Shown here piece after piece: positions 18,846 through 28,024 of a stretch of DNA of 62,856 nucleotides. Position 1 is the first letter of the stretch; each line of letters opens with the position of its first letter. The DNA is from Lysinibacillus parviboronicapiens (GTDB lineage Bacteria; Bacillota; Bacilli; Bacillales_A; Planococcaceae), in the NCBI RefSeq assembly GCF_003049575.1, contig NZ_PYWI01000023.1, positions 1-62,856 of the forward strand, written 5' to 3'. The notes below the pieces were generated by a model. The model made no database searches. It saw nothing but the letters and a program-made list of their open reading frames with translations, and was not told the DNA's origin. The position numbers and the translations under genes are program-made.

Positions 18846-21800
18846 TATTTGACTCCCACAGAGAGTGGCTTTGGAAAATAGCCCATTTGGATACCGTAAT
18901 TTATCATTGTTTTGATAAAGGTTGGATTTGGCTCAGCACAAGCGACATCCGTATTCATTAGAAATTCCTGCGTTTTATTTGTATTAAAGATAAATGGGGA
19001 ATCGTTTGCTCCATCACCCTCAAGCTGAGCAATGGCTAATGCTAAATATTCCTGCAATGTTTGTGGATGGTCTGCGTGCAATAACCAGTATTCATACTCG
19101 TCTGCCGCTATCACTTCCAACTCATAGCCAAGTCCCTTCAGGCCTTCAATGAAATTGAGATATGTTAGGGGTACAGGGTTACATATGTGGAATGTATGGC
19201 CGTTTGAATTCGGCTGGCATGCTAATGCAACAAGTGCTTGGCTCGCGTAATTTATCGGTGTAAAATCAACATGCCAGTTAGCTTCTGGTGTTTTCCCTAA
19301 ACAAAGCATTGATTTAATCATTCGATAAAAAGCATTATCATCCATATTGCGCTGAAACTTACCTGTTTCGGAATGACAAGTTAAATTTCCTACACGGTAA
19401 ATAGAAGCTGGAATCCCATCTTCAACAGCATTTCTAACGAGCTTCTCAGCCTCTAATTTACTTTGGTTATAAACATTTTCAAGTGAAACATCATAGTTAA
19501 AATCTCCATGAACTTGATTTGGTACCCATTGCTTTGCCGCGAGCTCCTCTGGAATCCCAATTGTTGAAACATAATGGAAATGAACTCCAGCTTTGCGTTT
19601 CGCAAGATTAAGCAAGTACCTCGTACCCTCAATATTGACATCGCGAAATTGTGCAACCGCTCCAAAATGTCTGACATCGGCACCACAATGAATAATCGCA
19701 TCGATGTTGTCAGTAAGTGTACGCTCATCGTCCGTTGATAATTGGAGTGCTGGTTTTGCTAAATCTCCTTGAATGATTGTTACACGCTGATCCAACATAG
19801 CGATAATTGAATCATCGAAATAAAATTGCATACTATCTGTTAATTTTTCATCGAGCGTTGCATGTGCATTTTCTCTTAGGAGACAGTAAATATGAGCAGT
19901 CGTTTTAGTCAATAGCTCATGTAAAACATGACTTCCTAAGAAGCCTGTCGCTCCTGTTAATAAGACATTATTCATTGGCAATGGTTTCGTAGTTTGAGTG
20001 ATTGGTAGAACACTTGGCTCCATCAAGTTCTTCAGAACAAAGTCAGCCGAATGATCAGTTGTAGCATTATCCTCAGGTTGATAGCTGCTCATATAGTTAT
20101 CTAATTCTGCAATTGTTTGATACTGGAAGAAATCTTGGATTTTTAAAAAAGGCGCATGTTTTTTTACTTGAACAAGAATTTCCAATATTTTTAGTGAATG
20201 TCCACCAATATGAAAGAAATTATCATGAATCCCTACACGATCAATCCCGAGTACATGTTCCCAAGCATGTGCTAGCATTTGCTGTATTGCATTTTCTGGC
20301 GCATCATAGTGGCTTGTTAAAGGTATTGCAACATCCATCTCAGCTAATTGTTTGCGGTCGATTTTACCAGTAGGGGACAAAGGCATTTCTTGAACTTCGA
20401 TTAAGCGTTCAGGTAGCATATATTCAGGTAAATTACGTGCTAAATGGTCTCTGATTTCTGCCTGATTCACCTGCATCCCACTGGATACAGTATAGTAAGC
20501 AAATAGGCTATTATTTCCATCCGCCATTTTCTTCGCGAGAATCACTGCTTCTTGTATGCAAGGTTGGTTGGCCATTACGACTTCAATTTCCCCAATCTCA
20601 ATTCGAAACCCTCTTACTTTGATTTGCGAATCTTTGCGACCGACAAATTCAATGACACCACTCGGCAATAAGCGCACTAAATCACCTGTTCGATACATCA
20701 ATTTCTCAGGGTTATCCGAAAACAAATGAGGGACAAATGCTTCGGCGGTTTTTTCAGGTTGATTTAAATAACCAGCAGCTAAACCTGTACCTGCGATATA
20801 CAATTCCCCAGGTTCATTAATCGGACAAAGTTGCCCATCCTTATTGACAATATACATTTCATAATTTGCAATCGGTTTACCGATAGGGATACTTGATTGG
20901 TTGTCCTTTATGGCTTTGTTTACTTTGTAATAAGAAGATAGAACTGTACATTCTGTTGGGCCATAGACATTAATAATTTCCGTAGTTGTGCCAAATTTTT
21001 CTTGCCACTTTTGTAAAACGGCAGACATAAGTGCTTCTCCACCGACTGACAAATATTTGAGTGATGTCAGTGCATCTTTGTACTCTATAGGGAGATAAGT
21101 CGCGAGTTGAGTAAAGAAAGCATTTGGTACAGTAGCAGTTGTCACTCTTTCACGCTTAATCATATCTGCAAATGCCTCAATCGACACCCGTTCTATAGTT
21201 GTTAACATATGCAATCTAGCACCGGAGAAGAAAGCTGTAAATGTTTCTGTAATAGATGGATCAAAACTATAGGAGATAAATTGAGAATAGACATCTCGCT
21301 CCGAGGATTTATAAATTCTTTGATTATCCGTTATTAAATTGACAACAGAATAATGTCTAAGCATCGTCCCTTTTGGCTTGCCCGTAGATCCCGATGTATA
21401 AATGATATAGGCTAAATCAGCAGGGGCTAAATCAATGTTGATATTGTGTTTTGAAAATGTCTCTTCCATCTGATTTAGGATAAATATTGTGCGAGTGTGA
21501 AAATCGCTATGTAGTAAATCATTAAGTAATAAAGTATGGTCATCTTTGGTTAGTATGAAGGGTGCACCTGTATCGTTCAATAGATAGTGACAACGTTCCT
21601 TTGGGTAGCTTGGATCAATAGGAACATATACGCCACCGGCTTTCAAAATACCTAGCAAACTGACGACAGTTTCCTTACAACGTTCCATGACAATTGCCAC
21701 ATAATCACCTTTTTGTAGTCCATTAGCTACTAGCATATGGGCAATTTGATTGGAGCGTTCGTTTAGCTGACGATAAGTCATCGTGCCACCATCAAACGAC

Positions 21801-22018
21801 AAGGCAATTCTATCTGCAAACAATGCAGCTGATTGATAAAAAATTTCTGGTATAGTTTTATCTTTTTCATAAGAGGAATTCGTTTGATTTAGCGCCAGGT
21901 ATAATAACTTTTCCTTATTCGTTAATAGTTGCGTACGATTAGTAGGTAGAAACTTTAGCTCATTCGTTTCCGTATTAACATCTGGTGTAATTAAGTCAAG
22001 TCCATGTTTTATATTCAA
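18845..22018 (-). CDS. Single-module NRPS-like enzyme: adenylation-carrier-thioester reductase
   Basis: 1057 residues with no condensation domain. The adenylation domain (about 50-540) shows TSGSTGKPKG (about 210), the FDPSITETF A4 region, NVYGPTECT (A5), GELYIAGTGLAAGY (A6), YRTGDLVR (A7) and the A10 lysine in LSPTGKIDRK. The carrier domain has FFHIGGHSL (serine about 608). The C-terminal SDR-type reductase (about 675-1050) has LLTGATGFLGSHVL and the YNQSK catalytic motif. Such A-T-R proteins activate one amino or carboxylic acid and release it as an aldehyde or alcohol (compare Lys2 and carboxylic acid reductases). The start is TTG 22018; AGGAG is 10 nt upstream. Reading the specificity pocket by eye gives D-P-T-N-S-G-V-V-L-K, which I cannot assign. 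Confidence 0.93.
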   Translation of the reverse strand: MNIKHGLDLITPDVNTETNELKFLPTNRTQLLTNKEKLLYLALNQTNSSYEKDKTIPEIFYQSAALFADRIALSFDGGTMTYRQLNERSNQIAHMLVANGLQKGDYVAIVMERCKETVVSLLGILKAGGVYVPIDPSYPKERCHYLLNDTGAPFILTKDDHTLLLNDLLHSDFHTRTIFILNQMEETFSKHNINIDLAPADLAYIIYTSGSTGKPKGTMLRHYSVVNLITDNQRIYKSSERDVYSQFISYSFDPSITETFTAFFSGARLHMLTTIERVSIEAFADMIKRERVTTATVPNAFFTQLATYLPIEYKDALTSLKYLSVGGEALMSAVLQKWQEKFGTTTEIINVYGPTECTVLSSYYKVNKAIKDNQSSIPIGKPIANYEMYIVNKDGQLCPINEPGELYIAGTGLAAGYLNQPEKTAEAFVPHLFSDNPEKLMYRTGDLVRLLPSGVIEFVGRKDSQIKVRGFRIEIGEIEVVMANQPCIQEAVILAKKMADGNNSLFAYYTVSSGMQVNQAEIRDHLARNLPEYMLPERLIEVQEMPLSPTGKIDRKQLAEMDVAIPLTSHYDAPENAIQQMLAHAWEHVLGIDRVGIHDNFFHIGGHSLKILEILVQVKKHAPFLKIQDFFQYQTIAELDNYMSSYQPEDNATTDHSADFVLKNLMEPSVLPITQTTKPLPMNNVLLTGATGFLGSHVLHELLTKTTAHIYCLLRENAHATLDEKLTDSMQFYFDDSIIAMLDQRVTIIQGDLAKPALQLSTDDERTLTDNIDAIIHCGADVRHFGAVAQFRDVNIEGTRYLLNLAKRKAGVHFHYVSTIGIPEELAAKQWVPNQVHGDFNYDVSLENVYNQSKLEAEKLVRNAVEDGIPASIYRVGNLTCHSETGKFQRNMDDNAFYRMIKSMLCLGKTPEANWHVDFTPINYASQALVALACQPNSNGHTFHICNPVPLTYLNFIEGLKGLGYELEVIAADEYEYWLLHADHPQTLQEYLALAIAQLEGDGANDSPFIFNTNKTQEFLMNTDVACAEPNPTFIKTMINYGIQMGYFPKPLSVGVK

Positions 22019-22037
22019 TCATGTCAACTCCTATTTG

Positions 22038-22083
22038 TAAAAAAGTATTCAATGGAAAAGTCATTCCCATTGAATACTTTTTC
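22038..22083 (-). terminator. Terminator between the chemoreceptor and NRPS genes
   Basis: A perfect 14-bp stem (22042-22055 with 22067-22080), followed on the minus strand by T4-5. It lies within the only 66 bp separating the two genes, leaving almost no room for a separate NRPS promoter. Confidence 0.85.
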
Positions 22084-22084
22084 A

Positions 22085-23836
22085 TTATGATTTCACTATA
22101 AATGAATTAACAACAGTTGATAGTTCAGTAGATAGCTCATTTAACACCTGTGCTTCATCTGATACTTTGTGCACAGCATCCAGCTGAGATACAGAAGCCT
22201 CAGCTACTGCTCGTGTATTATCTCTAGAATTTACCGAAAATTCCTCTGTATCCTGAACAGATGATGTTACCTCTTCCATACCAGCGGCCATTTCTTCAAT
22301 TGTTGCTGATAACTCTTGAATCTGACCTGAAACTTGATGAATCGAAGTTAGAATTTGGCCAAATGATTTCTCGGAATCATTAATCATCACCAAGCCATTG
22401 TCTACTTCCTCTACAGCACGCATCATCACATTTACAGATTCATTTGTATCATGTTGGATATGAGATATAAGTGTAGAAATTTCCCTTGCCGATGCCTCTG
22501 ATTGCTCAGCAAGTTTGCGTACTTCATCTGCAACTACCGCAAAGCCACTTCCAGCCTCTCCTGCACGAGCCGCTTCAATCGCAGCATTCAACGCCAGTAA
22601 ATTCGTTTGAGATGCAATGCCTGTAATAATACCGACGATTTCTTCAATTTTACCTGAATGTGCACCTAACATTTTGACGGATGCTGCCGATTGATTTACC
22701 GCATTACTGATTGCATTCATCTGCGCCACAGATTTGTTGGTAGAATCATTTCCTTTTTCAGCTTCCTCTGATGCGAGAATAGAGGATTCAGATATTTGAT
22801 TAGACGTCATTGCAATACGTTGGATTCCGATACTCATTTCCTCAATTGTAATTGAACTTTCTTGTGCCTTTTGTACTTGTAAATCCGCACCACCAGCAAT
22901 TTCTTGCATAGATGAAGCTACACTATTATAAGAATCTGTTGCCACTTGCATATGTGTAGATAAAACTTGTGCCGAATTCGAGACACGTGACGAAACATTC
23001 GTTGCACTTTGAATGACTGTTCTCAAATTGTCAATCATTAAATTGAAGTTATTAGTCAGCAAGCCAATTTCATCGTTTGATTTAACAGGCAAAGCTTCAA
23101 GCTCCAAATTCCCTTCAGCAACTTTTTTTGATTGTTGTGAAAGTTGTTGAATTGGTGTTAGTTTCTTTTTTAATAAGGAATAAACTACGATTGAAGAACC
23201 TATTAAGAAAATAACGGTAACTAATAATGTCCATAATGCTTCTGACATCGCTTTAGCTGTTACCATAGAAACATCATAGTCAATTGCATAAGCGGCTAAG
23301 ACAGAGCCATCTTCAGCCAGTATAGGTGTTAATCCCGTTTTATAGCTGCCAAACTCATCGCTATATATATCGGTTGCAGTTGCCTCTTCTGTTTTAAATA
23401 CCTCTTTGATTCTTGCAAGAAAATCTGTGGATAGGCCCATTGCAATCATATCTTGGTTATATTCTGCACCTAAATCTAAAATGCTAGATGAAAGAACAGG
23501 AGCATTTATATTTTCGCCATTTACTGTAATAAGATATAGATTTGTGATAATGTCAGAAGCGTCGTTGATTTTATCCATTTCGTTTGTCAAACGGCGAGCA
23601 TCTGGATTATCAGCGCTTGGCTGTTCCAATATAGAATTTAGTGTATCAAGATCTATTGTCTGAGATAAAATCATCCCTTTATCATAGAGGGATTGATCCA
23701 TATCTTTTAAATTGCTATTTTTTACAATATAATAGGAAAGTCCCATAGTGACTAATCCGAATAACAATAAAATACTTACCATTATAACTGTCAATTTCTT
23801 ACTGATTGACAAGTTTTGTTTCTTGCTTTTTTTCAT
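22085..23836 (-). CDS. Methyl-accepting chemotaxis protein
   Basis: A 583-residue transducer. The first membrane helix is at about 14-38, the outside sensor domain (single-Cache size) at about 40-195, the second helix at about 200-220, then HAMP and the signalling domain with the conserved hairpin tip [20 protein letters not shown] and [26 protein letters not shown]. The ATG at 23836 (MKKSKKQNL) has an AGGAGG further upstream (about 12 nt, slightly long); the upstream in-frame Met candidates have none. The sensed chemical is unknown. Confidence 0.93.
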   Translation of the reverse strand: MKKSKKQNLSISKKLTVIMVSILLLFGLVTMGLSYYIVKNSNLKDMDQSLYDKGMILSQTIDLDTLNSILEQPSADNPDARRLTNEMDKINDASDIITNLYLITVNGENINAPVLSSSILDLGAEYNQDMIAMGLSTDFLARIKEVFKTEEATATDIYSDEFGSYKTGLTPILAEDGSVLAAYAIDYDVSMVTAKAMSEALWTLLVTVIFLIGSSIVVYSLLKKKLTPIQQLSQQSKKVAEGNLELEALPVKSNDEIGLLTNNFNLMIDNLRTVIQSATNVSSRVSNSAQVLSTHMQVATDSYNSVASSMQEIAGGADLQVQKAQESSITIEEMSIGIQRIAMTSNQISESSILASEEAEKGNDSTNKSVAQMNAISNAVNQSAASVKMLGAHSGKIEEIVGIITGIASQTNLLALNAAIEAARAGEAGSGFAVVADEVRKLAEQSEASAREISTLISHIQHDTNESVNVMMRAVEEVDNGLVMINDSEKSFGQILTSIHQVSGQIQELSATIEEMAAGMEEVTSSVQDTEEFSVNSRDNTRAVAEASVSQLDAVHKVSDEAQVLNELSTELSTVVNSFIVKS

Positions 23837-24395
23837 ACTCTCTCTCTTCCTCCTAAAATTACTATAAGACATATTTCTAGCGAAAAATGGATAACCGATG
23901 ATGTTCATGGCAAAAAGTAAATGAAATAGTACATATAGTTGTAAGTAGCTAGACTGAATTAATCACATATGGTATTAAATTTACTTTTATGTCAATTTAT
24001 TTATTATAAAATAGTAAAGTAATCCATTCATTTCCTAATCATAATCAACTATACTGCCAAAAAATCTGATTCACAACCCAAAAAACTAACTATTTACACA
24101 GTAAAACTTTGATACGCTAATGAAAATAATAGTATTTTTTTACCATTTATTTTAGGTGTCTGTGCATATTGTTATTTAAAAAGTATACTATAATAGTACG
24201 AATCTAAAATAGAGTGAGGATGTCTATTTTAGTGGAAGTTCTAACCTTAAGCGTATAGTACACACAAAAATATATAACGACATCACCATTTTCAGACAGT
24301 CACTCTTTGGATTCTTAAGCTATTATTACGTAAAATAATTATGGCTAACATTTGCCTTGTAGTATGATTTGTAAATAAAATTTTCTTAAATTAAA
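23837..24395. other. Long AT-rich non-coding stretch
   Basis: No ORF with a ribosome site. The part nearest 23836 should hold the chemoreceptor promoter. A TATAAT at 24189-24194 and a 9-bp hairpin CTAAAATAG (24204-24212) / CTATTTTAG (24224-24232) lie upstream of an otherwise unexplained terminator, so a small RNA of about 230 nt is possible. No clear -35 box is visible at the right spacing. Confidence 0.35.
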
Positions 24396-24443
24396 TAAAA
24401 GGCTTCCCATAGTTCATACTGAACAGTAGGGAAGTCTTTTATT
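24396..24443 (+). terminator. Orphan terminator upstream of the ATPase-TOPRIM pair
   Basis: Arms 24397-24408 and 24429-24440 pair with one G-T, enclosing a second small hairpin (GTTC/GAAC), and T4 follows. No plus-strand gene lies upstream within 550 bp. Confidence 0.7.
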
Positions 24444-24588
24444 TGTATACTTACTTATCTTGGGCGCTACTCGTGGATTGATTTGTCCTAGACTAAAGGA
24501 TAGGGAAATATCTTAAAATCGAAATTGTTATAAAATATAACAAAATTAATTATAATAGAAGAAAATACTGTTAAGGATGTTAAAAATC

Positions 24589-25926
24589 ATGGCGATTATA
24601 AAAATCAAGAAAATAAAAGTCCGAAATTTAAGAAATGTACGCAGTGGTGAAATTACATTAGTGGTAGATTTTGAGACATTCTTTAAGGCAAATGTTGTGG
24701 GTCTATACGGACAAAATGGTTCAGGGAAAACGACAATTGTTGATGCATTTGCTTTACTGAAGACACTCATTTCTGGTTGGATTGCTGATGTGAAATTGCC
24801 TGCTCGAGAAAAACGAATGATTCTTGCAGGAGAGGATAAAGCAAACATCGAAATAGAATTTCTTGTAGAAAATCAATTTGGTACTTTTTATGTCAATTAT
24901 TTTGTAGAGTTACAGGAAGATGAAAAAAGACTATACACAACCGCCGAGCGTGTGACATATCGAGAAAATGAGAAAGGCAAGCGCTCGAAGGTACTTTTGT
25001 ATGCAACAGAAGAGGATGTGCAGATACGCAATGCATCCCTTGCAGATATGAATGAAAAATTGCGCGTCCAAATGCTTGTCATCAATCAATTGGCGAGAAA
25101 ACAATATATGTCATTTATCTTCCACAAAGATTTAAAGCCTATATTACAGGAGAAATTAACGGAATTAGAAATGCAGCTGCTTCATAATTTGGCAATCGAT
25201 TTTAATCGCGATTTGCATGTCGTGAATAACCAAAACATTGCTCCTTTATTTGAAGAACGCATTATGCCATTTAGCGTCCATTTAGAAAGAACACGTGGTT
25301 CAATTCCATATGATTTGAAGGGACCAGCATTATTACCAGAGGATGCCTTTTATATATTGTGCGAAGTAATTGAACAAAGTAATCGAGTATTATCAACGAT
25401 TATTCCAGAGTTAACAATTAAGATTAATGTTATTACAGAGCAAACATTAGATAGCGGTGAAAAGGGAATACGTTTTGAATTTTTATCGCAACGGGGTGAC
25501 TGTGAATTACCCTTACGTACTGAATCAGAAGGAATATTAAAAATTATTTCCGTACTTAGTGTACTAATAGCAGTCTATAATAACCCGAATGCTTGTGTGA
25601 TAATCGATGAATTAGATTCAGGTGTTTTTGAATATTTATTAGGTGAGTTGTTAACAGTGATTGATGAGGGCGGGAAAGGACAGCTAATTTTTACTTCCCA
25701 CAATTTACGTGTGTTAGAGGTGCTTGCCATTAAAAATTTATGGTTTACGACGACAAATGAAAATACCCGCTATATGCAACTCAAAGGGATTAAAGAAGTG
25801 AATAATGCGAGAGATGTCTATTTACGTGCAATTCAATTAGGTGGACAGGACGAAGAAGTTTATAGGGAAACAAAAACATTTAAAATCAAGCGTGCTTTTA
25901 GAAGAGCAGGTGTGCAACATGACTAA
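24589..25926 (+). CDS. ABC/AAA15-like ATPase of a putative defence pair
   Basis: 445 residues, soluble. Walker A is GLYGQNGSGKTT (Lys at residue 47), and the sequence opens with IIKIKKIKVRNLRNV, as in SMC/RecF-like and AAA15 ATPases that start with the first nucleotide-binding strand. Near the C-terminus are a signature-like SEGILKIISVLS, Walker B VIIDELDSGV (D340-E341) and TSHN with the switch histidine. This head-domain layout without a long coiled coil resembles AriA (PARIS), RloA and AbiLi. The start was placed at the second ATG (24589); the first, 12 nt earlier, overlaps the AAGGA site. The next gene overlaps it by 8 nt, so they are translated together. Functional class is inference. Confidence 0.8.
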   Translation: MAIIKIKKIKVRNLRNVRSGEITLVVDFETFFKANVVGLYGQNGSGKTTIVDAFALLKTLISGWIADVKLPAREKRMILAGEDKANIEIEFLVENQFGTFYVNYFVELQEDEKRLYTTAERVTYRENEKGKRSKVLLYATEEDVQIRNASLADMNEKLRVQMLVINQLARKQYMSFIFHKDLKPILQEKLTELEMQLLHNLAIDFNRDLHVVNNQNIAPLFEERIMPFSVHLERTRGSIPYDLKGPALLPEDAFYILCEVIEQSNRVLSTIIPELTIKINVITEQTLDSGEKGIRFEFLSQRGDCELPLRTESEGILKIISVLSVLIAVYNNPNACVIIDELDSGVFEYLLGELLTVIDEGGKGQLIFTSHNLRVLEVLAIKNLWFTTTNENTRYMQLKGIKEVNNARDVYLRAIQLGGQDEEVYRETKTFKIKRAFRRAGVQHD

Positions 25927-26647
25927 AAAGGTATTATTAATTATTGTAGAAGGACAAACAGAGCAAATTGTATTAGAAGATTATCTAGATGAGCATTTTG
26001 GTAATTCGACAATTCGTTTTGATGTGCAACGAGAGGATATTTTAACGAAGTGGGATGCTAAAAAAAATATACCTAATATTAAAAATAGTGTGGGGCGAGT
26101 TATTCACAACTATTTACAGAAGTATAAGTTTTTAGCGCAGGATTTAACTGCTGTCGTTCATATTACTGATGCGGATGGGTGTTTTATAGCGCCAGAATTT
26201 GTTCAAGTAAAGTCAGATATTGAACAAAATTTATACTACACAGAGGATGCCATATTCGTAAAAACAGAGAAACGTAAAGAGCAGATTGAACAACGTAATG
26301 AGATGAAAGCAAATAATGCCAAAATTCTAATGGCCCATAATCACTTTAGCATTAATCGCTTAAAAGTACCTTATCAACTTTTTTATTTTTCAACTAATTT
26401 AGAGCATGTTTTGTGGAATGAGCGCAATGAAGTTGCGACAGAAAAGATTCATAAAGCAGATACCTTTATTGACAATTTATCGGGTTCCATTGAAGAATTT
26501 CTCGGGGAGTTTCTTCCTGTGAATCCCGCGCTTTCTTATAGGGAAAAAATGAAGGAAAGCTGGACGTTTTTAATGGAAGGCTGTAATTCTCTACAGCGTG
26601 GAACAAATGTGCCCTTATTGTTTGAAATGATTAAGTCTAATGTGTAA
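25919..26647 (+). CDS. TOPRIM-domain protein, partner of the upstream ATPase
   Basis: 242 residues. The N-terminus reads LLIIVEGQTEQIVLEDYL, the TOPRIM glutamate motif (E11), and HITDADGCF supplies the DxD acidic pair (D84, D86). This is the metal-binding core of topoisomerase/primase/OLD-type nucleases. The rest has no match I recognise; RloB, AriB (DUF4435) and AbiLii are candidates. The ATG lies inside the end of the ATPase gene, so the in-frame upstream part from 25841 is only readthrough of another frame. The pair is followed by its own terminator, making a closed two-gene unit. The nuclease or tRNase activity is inferred from the fold. Confidence 0.78.
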   Translation: MTKKVLLIIVEGQTEQIVLEDYLDEHFGNSTIRFDVQREDILTKWDAKKNIPNIKNSVGRVIHNYLQKYKFLAQDLTAVVHITDADGCFIAPEFVQVKSDIEQNLYYTEDAIFVKTEKRKEQIEQRNEMKANNAKILMAHNHFSINRLKVPYQLFYFSTNLEHVLWNERNEVATEKIHKADTFIDNLSGSIEEFLGEFLPVNPALSYREKMKESWTFLMEGCNSLQRGTNVPLLFEMIKSNV

Positions 26648-26664
26648 AAATAATTTATGAGAAG

Positions 26665-26702
26665 AGAACCTCCCATGATAAGACGTGAATGGGGGGTTTT
26701 TC
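26665..26702 (+). terminator. Terminator of the ATPase-TOPRIM unit
   Basis: Stem AACCTCCCA (26667-26675) with TGGGGGGTT (26690-26698), followed by T5. Confidence 0.85.
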
Positions 26703-26785
26703 ATGTTTAGCAAGAAGTTTTGAATAAAGTGTAACAATTCAATCGTTGTAACGACTTATTTGCAAATGGAAGGTGGGGTGAAGTT

Positions 26786-27295
26786 TTGCTGGAGGAGAAA
26801 AGTCAAATCGAACAATTGTATGATGCCTATCATCGTGATGTGTATCATTTTGCACTTTACTATACGAATAGTAAGCAAGAGGCAGAAGATATTACACAAG
26901 AGACATTCTTAAAAGTACTTAAACAGCTTAGGCAACTGAAGGATAGAAATAAGATAAAAACGTGGATTTTATCAATTGCTCGAAATACAGCTGTAGATAT
27001 ACATAGAAAACAAAAAATTAAGCGCCTGTTAACAGAGAAGCTTAATCGACAGCCACTAATAAGTAATATACAGGAACCTCCAGAAATAATAGAAAAAAAC
27101 GAGCAATGGTATACAGTTCAAGAAGCTTTAATGACGTTAAAATCGCATGATCGTACAATCATTATTTGCCGTATGTTAAAGGATTACACTATTCAAGAAA
27201 CAGCAGCCATTCTGGGCATTTCAGAAGTGAAGGTACGTGTCGATTTTCATCGGGCGATGGCAAGGCTACGTAAAACAGTAGGGAGGGATGATTGA
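26786..27295 (+). CDS. ECF-type RNA polymerase sigma factor
   Basis: 169 residues. Region 2 is seen as LYDAYHRDVYHFALYY...EAEDITQETFLKVL, and region 4 as ALMTLKSHDRTIIICRMLKDYTIQETAAILGISEVKVRVDFHRAMARLRK. Starts at TTG 26786 behind AAGGTGGGGTGA. Its stop overlaps the next start (TGATG), so the anti-sigma candidate is coupled. The signal sensed is not apparent; envelope stress is usual for sigma factors paired with membrane proteins. Confidence 0.93.
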   Translation: MLEEKSQIEQLYDAYHRDVYHFALYYTNSKQEAEDITQETFLKVLKQLRQLKDRNKIKTWILSIARNTAVDIHRKQKIKRLLTEKLNRQPLISNIQEPPEIIEKNEQWYTVQEALMTLKSHDRTIIICRMLKDYTIQETAAILGISEVKVRVDFHRAMARLRKTVGRDD

Positions 27296-27798
27296 TGGGG
27301 GACTTCGACAATGAGCTATTTGATGTGCTAAAAGAACGTCCTGATAAAGAGCCAGATAAAGTATTTTCAAATCAAATGCGTCAACAATTACAAAAAGGTC
27401 AAATCGTAAAAAGAAAACGTGTTTCTGTTGCAACAATACTGACGATTCCAGTAACAATGGCTGTTCTAGCATTTTTAATAATGATTTGTACAGGTCAAAC
27501 GCTAGATATAAAAAGTGCAGCACAACTTTCAATTACTCAGGAGAAAAGCCTTGTTTTTACAGGCAGCTTATGCATATTGATAGCCCTCCTAACGTTTATT
27601 ATTTTTGTATTTAGTAAGGGCTATACGAAAGGATGGTTTATCTTTTTGATGTTTTCACTGTCTTTTCTGGCCTGGGTGATGAACACAGTGCACGCTGAGA
27701 ACCAGCATTTAGAAGAACCCACTGTACCTACGAACAGTAAATCTTTTGACCATGATCAAGATCAATCGTTATCCCTCTCTGACAAAGAAGGAAGGTAA
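27295..27798 (+). CDS. Membrane protein, probable anti-sigma factor
   Basis: 167 residues: a soluble N-terminal part of about 45 residues (could bind the sigma factor), three membrane helices (about 48-67, 82-105, 111-130) and a short acidic tail. It has no zinc-binding HxxxCxxC motif, so it is not a ZAS-type anti-sigma. The position directly behind the ECF gene, with coupled translation, is the main evidence. Its last 50 nt overlap the next ORF in another frame. Confidence 0.75.
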   Translation: MGDFDNELFDVLKERPDKEPDKVFSNQMRQQLQKGQIVKRKRVSVATILTIPVTMAVLAFLIMICTGQTLDIKSAAQLSITQEKSLVFTGSLCILIALLTFIIFVFSKGYTKGWFIFLMFSLSFLAWVMNTVHAENQHLEEPTVPTNSKSFDHDQDQSLSLSDKEGR

Positions 27799-28024
27799 AG
27801 AAACACCACAAACGGTAACAATTGAACCGTATACGATGCAGCAAAAACATCTTTCGTTAGGGATTATAGATGAGGTACTGCAGGAGTTTCATTCGATGAA
27901 AACAACAATCTTTCATGTGGAGCGAGAAATCGTGATATATGTGAAGAAACATGAAGAGGTATTATGCATGACGCCCACAACTTCAGAAATGAGGGAGACA
28001 CAGAACAATGAAAAATCCTTATGA
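27746..28024 (+). CDS. Small unknown protein overlapping its neighbours
   Basis: A 92-codon frame that overlaps the anti-sigma gene by 53 nt and the next gene by 17 nt. The part after about codon 18 (KETPQTVTIEPYTMQQKHL...) looks coding. No good ribosome site fits any start: TTG 27746 and ATG 27836 are both weak, while AAGGAAGG lies at about 27789 without a start behind it. It may be translated by coupling, or be the continuation of the anti-sigma protein after a +1 frameshift. No function recognised. Confidence 0.45.
   Translation: MTMIKINRYPSLTKKEGKETPQTVTIEPYTMQQKHLSLGIIDEVLQEFHSMKTTIFHVEREIVIYVKKHEEVLCMTPTTSEMRETQNNEKSL

Noticed and set aside
24589..26647. Retron or Gabija system
   Set aside because: No reverse transcriptase; the ATPase and TOPRIM are separate and there is no UvrD-like helicase.
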